A DNA stretch of 33,678 bases from Steroidobacteraceae bacterium (GTDB lineage Bacteria > Pseudomonadota > Gammaproteobacteria > Steroidobacterales > Steroidobacteraceae): the NCBI GenBank assembly GCA_019683695.1, contig JADGHX010000031.1, forward strand, positions 1-33,678, written 5' to 3'. Positions 24,693 through 30,956 of the stretch are shown here, piece by piece. The notes under the pieces were generated by a model. The model saw nothing but the letters and a program-made list of their open reading frames with translations. It had not been told where the DNA came from and searched no databases. Positions within the stretch are counted from its first letter, which is position 1. Every line of letters begins with the position of its first letter. The position numbers were made by a program, and so were the translations under genes.

Positions 24693-25391
24693 GTGCGCGT
24701 CCTGCTGGTGGAAGACGACGATGAGCTGCGCGAAGGGCTCGCAGAGAATCTGCGCTTGAACGGCATCGAGGTGGCCGAGGCCTATTCCGGCAGGAGCTTT
24801 CGTGATGCCCTGCGCGCCGAGCCGATCGATGTCGCCATCATCGATGTGAACCTGCCGGACACGAGCGGATTCGAGCTGGTGCGCGAGCTCGCAGCGGGCG
24901 GGCTTCGACCCGGCGTCATCATCCTGACCGCGCGCACGAGCCCTCAGGATCGGCGCGCAGGCTACGCAGGCGGCGCGGACCTCTACATGACCAAGCCGGT
25001 CGACGGTGAAGAGCTGCTTCTCGCCGTGCGTAATCTGGCCCGCCGGGTTCGGCATGCGCAGACGCAAGCTTCAGCGAGCCACTCGGGAGAACGGGCGTGG
25101 AGGCTGGACATGGCTCGCAAGCTGCTCGTCTCGCCGGAGGGTGCATCCCTCGCACTCTCGGGACGCGAGGTTCTGTTGCTCGAGCAGTTCGTCAAGGCGG
25201 AGGGCGCGCCCGTGTCGCGCGCCGCGCTCGCGGAGACTATGGGCTACGGCATCCCGGGTCCGGAGAACAGAGGACTCGACGCAGCGCTGCGGCGTCTGCG
25301 AGAGAAAGCCGCGGCTCGAAACATCGAGCTGCCGCTGCTGGTCATCCATTCCATCGGTATCCGGTTCGCCTCGCCGTTTCGGTTGGCTTGA
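24693..25391 (+). CDS. OmpR-type DNA-binding response regulator
   Basis: A 232-residue two-component regulator. The receiver domain shows VRVLLVEDDDELREGL (acidic pocket at 7-9), the phospho-acceptor Asp51 in DVAIIDVNLPDTSG, Thr79 and Lys101 (YMTKPVDGEE). The C-terminal domain (about 130-232: LLVSPEGASLALSGREVLLL, then LDAALRRLREKAA, ending IHSIGIRFASP) is a winged helix of the Trans_reg_C type. I chose GTG 24693, preceded by GGCGAGG at a spacing of 5. The in-frame ATG 24648 overlaps the TATAAT box and cannot be the start if that promoter is used. It pairs with the divergent DISM kinase. Confidence 0.9.
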   Translation: MRVLLVEDDDELREGLAENLRLNGIEVAEAYSGRSFRDALRAEPIDVAIIDVNLPDTSGFELVRELAAGGLRPGVIILTARTSPQDRRAGYAGGADLYMTKPVDGEELLLAVRNLARRVRHAQTQASASHSGERAWRLDMARKLLVSPEGASLALSGREVLLLEQFVKAEGAPVSRAALAETMGYGIPGPENRGLDAALRRLREKAAARNIELPLLVIHSIGIRFASPFRLA

Positions 25392-25424
25392 GCACGTTCC
25401 GCTCGCGAAGGCGTTGTACCGCAC

Positions 25425-26018
25425 TCAAGCGAGAAACAGCCAAAGCGTCGTGACCGCGCCGAGCAGCAGGAACAGCAGGCTCGCCGTGAGGACCGCGCGC
25501 CAGTCCGTGTGATATCGCCGCAGCTCGATGTCGCGCGACGTTCGATGAAACCGGAAGGTCGCCCACACCAGCACCGCAAAACCCAGCACGACCATGCCCA
25601 GCCCCACCCACTTCGTATCTCGCAAGCCCGTGGCGCCGCGCAAAGCCGTGTCGGGTGCCTGGATCTGGATGAGGTAGATCGCGAACCGGTTCAGCGTGAT
25701 CCCGAAACCGATGAGTGCGATCGCCGTGCGCAGATAGGAAAGGTGTGTGCGCTCGTTCGACAGGTGTGAGCGCAAGGTCGAAAGCGTCGTTCGGTTCTCG
25801 GACAGTTCCGTCCGATGCTCCGAAAGCCCGGTACGGTGGGTGGACAGCGCGGTGCGACGCTTGGAGAACTCGGATTCGGGCGTCGAACCCTCCGGCACGT
25901 CCACGACGGTCGGTGCGTCCGGATCGAACCCCGTGACGGGCTCGATCGTGATCTTGCGGCCCGAACCGTTACGCGAGCTCGAACCGCCCCCGGAGTTGCC
26001 CGAGCCGGGCTCAGTCAC
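25425..26018 (-). CDS. DUF202 membrane protein with expanded heptad motif
   Basis: A 197-residue protein. Residues 1-50 are a glycine/serine- and proline-rich cytoplasmic tail. Residues 55-98 repeat a seven-residue word of the form R-T/S-x-L-S-x-x seven times. The last copies are the canonical DUF202 motif NERTHLSYLRTAIALIGFG, which leads into three transmembrane helices (about 97-119, 136-157, 176-196). DUF202 proteins are small inner-membrane proteins of about 100-130 residues with unknown role. The GTG start at 26018 is preceded by GGAGGAGG at a spacing of 6. The tail and the heptad array are additions to the family core; the array would form one long amphipathic helix ahead of helix 1. 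Confidence 0.85.
   Translation of the reverse strand: MTEPGSGNSGGGSSSRNGSGRKITIEPVTGFDPDAPTVVDVPEGSTPESEFSKRRTALSTHRTGLSEHRTELSENRTTLSTLRSHLSNERTHLSYLRTAIALIGFGITLNRFAIYLIQIQAPDTALRGATGLRDTKWVGLGMVVLGFAVLVWATFRFHRTSRDIELRRYHTDWRAVLTASLLFLLLGAVTTLWLFLA
25725..25856 (-). repeat. Seven 21-bp coding repeats (heptad array)
   Basis: Arginines stand at residues 55, 62, 69, 76, 83, 90 and 97, exactly seven apart, each usually followed by Thr-x-Leu-Ser (RTALSTH, RTGLSEH, RTELSEN, RTTLSTL, RSHLSNE, RTHLSYL, RTAIALI). The DNA repeats are imperfect 21-mers, so they are old or under protein-level selection and not a fresh slippage product. Confidence 0.85.
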
Positions 26019-26059
26019 ACGGCCTCCTCCTCAGACCTGCACACCAAGAGACAGGTGCC

Positions 26060-26959
26060 TCAGCGCCGACCCGCTGCGGGGGTGCTTTCCGCATCGCTCA
26101 CGACTTGGGCCGCGTGCACGCTTTTGCGCCAGGCACTGTACGGCGCGGTTGCGATGAGTCCGACAATCAATGCCAGCAACACCGCTGCGGGAACGAGCTT
26201 CTCGTCCGGGAAGCTTACGCTCGCCACAGACAGAGCAACCGCCGGATGACGGGACGCCGTGGCGAGAGCGAGCACGGTTCGATGCTCAGCATCCGGACCG
26301 CCGAGCAAATGGCCCACCAACAGGCCAAGCAGCGTGAAGACCACGATTGCGAGCAGAGTCCCATCGCCGATCAGCGCACGCATCGCGGGCCACTGCGTAA
26401 CGAGCACCGGCAGAAATGCGATAGCCAGCAGAACGCTGCCCGTCAGATTCGCGACGGAGCTGATACGCCCCGCGGCAGAAGGCAGAACCCTGCGGACAAG
26501 CATCCCGGCCACGAGCGGAAGCAGCACGGACATCGAGACAATGATCATTACCCTTCGGGCGCTGACATACGGCTTCCCATTGGCCATGAGCGCGCTGATC
26601 AGCGCCATCGTCAGCGGCACGAGCACAACCGCCAGAACCGCGGCCGCCACGAAAAGACCGTAGACATAGCCTGCGCTCGAGGAAAGCTTCAACTGCTTCG
26701 CCGGAAGAAACGGCGGAACGGGCGAGATCGCAAGCGCCACGAGTGCAATCCTGACGGGCGTGTGGAGCTTGAAACTCAGAACCAGCACCACCGTGATCAA
26801 CGGCAGGACCACGTTCATGGCCAGCAGCGATCGAACGAGCAGCGCCGGGCGATGCAACAGATAGCCGACGAGGTGCTCTGTCGAACGCACCCCGAGCGCG
26901 AACACCAGCAGCATCATGCTCGCCACGATTCCGAAGCGGATGAGCTGGCTCATGTCCAT
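26060..26959 (-). CDS. SBF/BASS-family sodium-dependent transporter
   Basis: An integral membrane protein of 299 residues with eight to nine helices, of the bile-acid:sodium symporter (SBF/BASS) superfamily. Supporting segments are the first helix FGIVASMMLLVFALGV, the PVPPFLPAKQLKLSSSAGY stretch, and the signature HRTVLALATASRHPAVALSVA with the conserved RHP. These transporters carry organic anions or pyruvate-like compounds with sodium; the substrate cannot be read from the sequence. The start is ATG 26959 or 26953; a TTG at 26980 would add seven residues. It ends 41 bases before the GTG of the DUF202 gene on the same strand, so they may be co-transcribed. Confidence 0.85.
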   Translation of the reverse strand: MDMSQLIRFGIVASMMLLVFALGVRSTEHLVGYLLHRPALLVRSLLAMNVVLPLITVVLVLSFKLHTPVRIALVALAISPVPPFLPAKQLKLSSSAGYVYGLFVAAAVLAVVLVPLTMALISALMANGKPYVSARRVMIIVSMSVLLPLVAGMLVRRVLPSAAGRISSVANLTGSVLLAIAFLPVLVTQWPAMRALIGDGTLLAIVVFTLLGLLVGHLLGGPDAEHRTVLALATASRHPAVALSVASVSFPDEKLVPAAVLLALIVGLIATAPYSAWRKSVHAAQVVSDAESTPAAGRR

Positions 26960-27155
26960 CGCAAACCGTACCTGCAACACCTGGAGCAGAATCCGATCTG
27001 GACCGGCACGGATCCGACATGAACCCCGATGCTTCGAAATGGCCCGGCGTGGCGCTCGCGCGCAGTGCGGGTTGTGCCATACCGGATACGTGCAGCAGCG
27101 CCACCGGCAGAGTGATGCCTTACCGGGTGACTCGAAGCCCCTGAAGGTTGCTCAT

Positions 27156-28697
27156 TCAGTGGCCCACTCCTGCCAACGCCGTCTCCATCTTCTCCATCGC
27201 CTGGTCGATCGTGAAACTGGCGGCTTTCTGGCGCGGCGGAAACTCCTTGAAGGTCGCGAGGAACGGCGTCACCAGCGCTTGCGCCGCCATGATCATGTAA
27301 CCCTTCGAGACGTACCAGTCCCAGTATGTGTTCGACGTGACATCCGCTCGTTCGAAGGGATCCGTTCGCAGGTTGTAGAGCTTGGGCACCCGCAGCGGCG
27401 TGAACGGCTCGGCCCAGATTCCCAGGGTGCCCGCGCAGCGCTGCTCTCTGAACACACACTTCCAGTTCTGAAAGCGTATCGCCACGAGATCACCATCGTC
27501 GCTGAAGTAGATGAACCCCTGGCGCGGACTCTTCTCCTCCTTGCCCGTCAGATACGGCAGGAGGTTGTAGCCGTCGAGATGAACCTTGAACGTCCTGCCG
27601 CCGGCCTTGTAGCCCTTCCTGAGCTTTTCAGCGATCGCGGGCTCGCCGGCCATGGCGAGAAACGTGGGCAGCCAGTCGTGGTGCTGGACGATCTCGTTGG
27701 ACACGGTTCCCGGCTGAATCTTGCCGGGCCAGCGCACGAGCAGCGGAATGCGGAAGGCGCCTTCCCAGTTCGTGGCCTTCTCGCTTCTGAAGGGGGTCAT
27801 CGCACCGTCCGGCCACGTGTTCATGTGAGGGCCGTTGTCCGTCGAGTACATGACGAACGTGTCCTCGGCGATGCCCAGCTCGTCCAGCAGAGCGAGCAGC
27901 TCGCCGACGTGCTTGTCGTGGTCGATCATCGCGTCGTGATAGGGCGACTGGTGGGGTCCGGCCTGACCCAGACTTTCCGGCTTGGTGTGGGTGCGCAAGT
28001 GCATGTGCGTTGTGTTCACCCAGCAGAAGAACGGCTTGCCGTCCTTGTGCTGACGCCGGATCCAGTCCTTTGCCGCACCGACGAACTCATCGTCGCAGGT
28101 CTCCATTCGCTTCCGTGTCAGGGGGCCTGTGTCCTCGATCTTCTGCCTGCCGATACGGCCCCAGCGCAACTGCTCCGTGGAGTCATCCTTGTCCGTCGCC
28201 CAGCAGTGCAGCACGCCTCGCGGGCCGTACTGGTTCCTGAAGCGCGGATCCTTCGGATAGTCGGGATCTTCCGGATCCTCTTCCGCGTTCAGGTGGTAGA
28301 GGTTGCCGTAGAACTCGTCGAACCCATGCATCGTCGGCAGGAACCGATTCTGGTCGCCGAAGTGATTCTTCCCGAATTGCGCCGTGGCGTAACCGAGCGG
28401 CTTCAACAGCTCGGCAATCGTGGGATCTTCGGCTTGCAGGCCGACTGGCGCACCGGGAAGGCCCACCTTCGAGAGGCCGGTGCGGTACACGCTCTGCCCC
28501 GTGATGAAGGCCGCCCGGCCGGCGGTGCACGACTGCTCACCGTAGGAGTCGGTGAAGCGCATTCCCTCATTGGCGATGCGGTCGATGTTGGGCGTTCGAT
28601 AGCCCATCATGCCGCTGCTGTAGCAGCTGAGATTCCAGATCCCGATGTCATCGCCCCAGATGACGAGGATGTTGGGCTTGTCAGACTTGGCGGCCAT
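27156..28697 (-). CDS. Type I (formylglycine) arylsulfatase
   Basis: A 513-residue sulfatase. It hydrolyses sulfate esters with a formylglycine made from Cys57. Features are NILVIWGDDIGIWNLSCYS (metal ligands Asp16, Asp17), the modification motif GEQSCTAGRAAFITGQ with CTAGR in place of the usual CxPxR, GKNHFGDQ, HMHLRTH, and the metal-binding STDNGPHMNTWPDG. ATG 28697 has GAGGAG at a spacing of 8. There is no signal peptide, so the enzyme is probably cytoplasmic, as for some Pseudomonas-type alkyl/aryl sulfatases. No formylglycine-generating enzyme gene lies in the window. The SBF transporter on the same strand 196 bases downstream could import a sulfated substrate; this link is inferred. Confidence 0.92.
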   Translation of the reverse strand: MAAKSDKPNILVIWGDDIGIWNLSCYSSGMMGYRTPNIDRIANEGMRFTDSYGEQSCTAGRAAFITGQSVYRTGLSKVGLPGAPVGLQAEDPTIAELLKPLGYATAQFGKNHFGDQNRFLPTMHGFDEFYGNLYHLNAEEDPEDPDYPKDPRFRNQYGPRGVLHCWATDKDDSTEQLRWGRIGRQKIEDTGPLTRKRMETCDDEFVGAAKDWIRRQHKDGKPFFCWVNTTHMHLRTHTKPESLGQAGPHQSPYHDAMIDHDKHVGELLALLDELGIAEDTFVMYSTDNGPHMNTWPDGAMTPFRSEKATNWEGAFRIPLLVRWPGKIQPGTVSNEIVQHHDWLPTFLAMAGEPAIAEKLRKGYKAGGRTFKVHLDGYNLLPYLTGKEEKSPRQGFIYFSDDGDLVAIRFQNWKCVFREQRCAGTLGIWAEPFTPLRVPKLYNLRTDPFERADVTSNTYWDWYVSKGYMIMAAQALVTPFLATFKEFPPRQKAASFTIDQAMEKMETALAGVGH

Positions 28698-29129
28698 CGA
28701 AGATCTCCTCGCTTGCGGGATGGAGTGGCCGATCAGATTGCGGAAGCGTCGAGGCACACTAGGAATCGCATGCATCCGCGTCGATAGGACTTAGGCCCTA
28801 CGATCTGTGCGGGAAGTCAGCATCCGGGTCGATTGGATGCCCGGACAGACTTCATCGTGTCGCGTGGCGGGATGCGCGCATTGATAATCGCGGCCCTCAC
28901 GCGCAGCACGTCTTTGCAAGAAGTATCGATTGGTCGATCGTGCCGGTTCTGTTCGAGCTCCTGCCTCGACAGGCCGCGGAACGCTCCGGCGAGGTCGTTG
29001 CGGCATCCATCCTGAGCCAGCAGGCCCTGCCCCACCCGCGCGCCACAGGGTACGAAGGTCCCATCGCGCGAACCCATCGCGTCACACGATCATGGAATTT
29101 TCATTGCTGCTCCACGCATGGGAGGCTTT
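28698..29129. other. Gene-less divergent region
   Basis: This region lies between the arylsulfatase and the SYLF-domain gene, transcribed away from each other. Short open frames are present on both strands, but none has a recognisable family or a ribosome site. Promoters of both neighbours are expected here; I cannot locate them with confidence. Confidence 0.4.
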
Positions 29130-29741
29130 ATGAAAAGGGCTTTCGCAGCATCCTGCCTGTTCGCTGTCATGACGCTCTGGTGTCAGGGAGCGCTGGCAGA
29201 TGAGTACGAGGACACGATCAAGTTGTTCAAGAACGCCGGCGAGAGCGCAGCGTTTTTTGACAAGTCTTATGGCTACGCGGTGTTTCCCACCGTAGGCAAA
29301 GGCGGGCTCGGCGTGGGCGCTGCGCACGGCAAAGGCCGTGTGTACGAAAAGGGTCGATACGTCGGAGACGCCACGCTCAACCAGCTGAGCGTTGGGTTCC
29401 AGGCGGGCGGGCAGGCGTACAGTCAGATTGTGTTTTTCCAGGATAAGCGCGCGTTCGACGAATTTACCCGTGGAGAGTACGAGTTCGGTGCCGATGTGGG
29501 TGCGGTGGCGATCACGGCTGGAGCGTCGGCAAGAGCGGGAACCTCGGGAGCCGGCGCCGGCGCGAGTGGCGGGAAAAAGGATGCCACCACCGTTGGCAAA
29601 TATCACAAGGGCATGGCCGTGTTCACGATCGTGAAGGGTGGCGCGATGTACGAAGCCTCCGTCGCCGGCCAGAAGTTCAAGTACACGCCGCTGAAGACGA
29701 AACATGCCGAAGCGGACCCGGGCGCCGACACCTCAAGATGA
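29130..29741 (+). CDS. SYLF (Ysc84-like) lipid-binding domain protein
   Basis: A 203-residue exported protein: signal peptide MKRAFAASCLFAVMTLWCQGALA, then a SYLF/Ysc84 domain (about 25-185). The hallmarks are FFDKSYGYAVFPTVGKGGLG, AHGKGRVYEKGRYVGD, SVGFQAGGQAYSQIVFFQD and the closing KGGAMYEASVAGQKFKY. In eukaryotes the domain binds phosphoinositides; in bacteria it is a widespread periplasmic domain of unknown role. A glycine/alanine-rich insert at about 130-155 interrupts the domain. ATG 29130 has GGAGG 4 bases upstream; ATG 29118 would add four residues before the signal peptide. It stands alone, with gene-less DNA on both sides. Confidence 0.88.
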   Translation: MKRAFAASCLFAVMTLWCQGALADEYEDTIKLFKNAGESAAFFDKSYGYAVFPTVGKGGLGVGAAHGKGRVYEKGRYVGDATLNQLSVGFQAGGQAYSQIVFFQDKRAFDEFTRGEYEFGADVGAVAITAGASARAGTSGAGAGASGGKKDATTVGKYHKGMAVFTIVKGGAMYEASVAGQKFKYTPLKTKHAEADPGADTSR

Positions 29742-30044
29742 GCGCGATGCTGGCGCCGTGAGCACGATGCGGGTGCCGGCTGGCTCTGGCAAATCGGTGC
29801 AACCGCTCGGTCGCGTTGCCGGCAGTTCGCGATAGCTCTGGCGAAGGAGCTCACGTACCGCAGCCTGCCCGGGATCGGTGACACCACCTGTTGTGGACGG
29901 CGCGGAACTCAATCGATGAGCAGCCGAAGCCGGCGGGCCATGGCGCGTCCGGAAGATCGGGGCTGAGCGCACCGTCATGGCGGGGCTCGCGCGCGAGCAA
30001 ATTCTTCAAACGCGCCCGCCCCGGATTGCGCGTGCAGGTCTTCA

Positions 30045-30172
30045 GATGCTCCCACCCGGATTGAGCAGGCTCGACAGCGTGAATCGGCTACGGCTCGCAC
30101 GAAGCGACGCTCGATCGCCTTCCGTGCTGAGCGTGACGCTCGTCTTCTCCGGCAAGGCTTTGAGGAAACGCG
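30045..30172 (-). pseudogene. dnaN: dnaN (beta clamp) fragment C, domain I
   Basis: The minus strand reads RFLKALPEKTSVTLSTEG and shortly after SLRASRSRFTLSSL before a stop. This matches the second half of sliding-clamp domain I, about residues 76-111 of E. coli DnaN (recalled: DICRGLPEGAEIAVQLEG, then SGRSRFSLSTL). The key words are KALPE, EGDRA and SRSRFTL. The clamp sequence is lost abruptly upstream; the expected PARKLFDI is replaced by PADGGPQDRT. Downstream the expected LPAEDFP is missing in frame, though SEDLHAQ in another frame could be a shifted trace. It is a fragment with no start, in otherwise gene-less DNA. Confidence 0.72.
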
Positions 30173-30182
30173 TTCGATCCTG

Positions 30183-30203
30183 AGGCCCGCCGTCCGCGGG
30201 CCT
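30183..30203. repeat. 8-bp hairpin next to dnaN fragment C
   Basis: AGGCCCGC (30183-30190) and GCGGGCCT (30196-30203) pair perfectly around CGTCC. It lies 10 bases beyond the upstream limit of the recognisable clamp sequence. No T-run follows on either strand. It may mark the fragment's boundary or be incidental in GC-rich DNA. Confidence 0.5.
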
Positions 30204-30956
30204 GACCCGACTTCCGACACCCGTGATGCGACATGGCGCACCTGCCGCGGCGCGCTCGCCGCACCTGTCGTGCATGCGCGACATGCTGTGGAGCGAATGT
30301 TGCTGAGAGGGAGCCTCGGTGCAATTCGGCATCACTCTTTCCGGTCCACCGCGGGCGGGGACGGGCGATGCGGTGAGTGTCGTGAACGGGTGAGCGCCAC
30401 CCGGCCGAAGCTCGGATGCGGTGGCGACAATCTGATGTGAATGAATGGTTTAACGACGAAGGGGGCACATGATGATCGGTCGGCAGGCACTGCTGGGCTC
30501 TCCCGCTCGACCCGGCTCCACAGGGTGGAGATCAATGCATCGGCAGACTATGTTGCCTGAAAGCAAAGGCTAGACTTCGCCGCGTTGTATGTGTTGCGAA
30601 AAGCGGAAGAACGCTTTGAGCAAGGCCGATCGGCCGTGGGCGCTGGATGGCTTCCCCACGGCCCGCGTGAACCTCGAGAGATCCATGACTTCACCACCGA
30701 AGGCGTTTTCACGCCTTCCGATCAGAGCGGCTGGCCTCGCCACGCCGGCACCCGCGCGAACCGCTGCGATTCCCTTCCCCGGTGGGGCTCCTTGACGAGG
30801 CGATGAGGCGCTTTTTCTGACCGCCGCGTGTCGAGCGCGCGCGGTGGGCCGTGTGCGAAATGTGATCGGGCGGCCTGAATGGAGTTCTGACGCTCCCTCG
30901 GCCCGGAGCGGAACTGCCCAGTGTTCGTAGCTTGTTGACCATTTGAGGTATAGACG

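Larger units (their letters stand above)
29742..30956. other. 1.2-kb gene-poor region upstream of the second TonB receptor
   Basis: Apart from the minus-strand dnaN fragment C (30045-30172) I see no gene. Structures noted are an 8-bp hairpin beside that fragment (30183-30203) and a 7-bp hairpin GAAGGCG/CGCCTTC at 30699-30718. The short open frames at 29733-29978 (minus) and 30585-30806 (plus) have no family resemblance. The promoter of the TonB receptor should be in the last 200 bases. Confidence 0.45.

Noticed and set aside
25725-25856. CRISPR-like array
   Set aside because: The 21-base repeats are contiguous, have no spacers and encode a regular heptad inside a membrane-protein gene.
29733-29978. 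81-codon minus-strand open frame as a gene or a further dnaN piece
   Set aside because: It has no clamp signature word and no start signal; composition alone does not support it.
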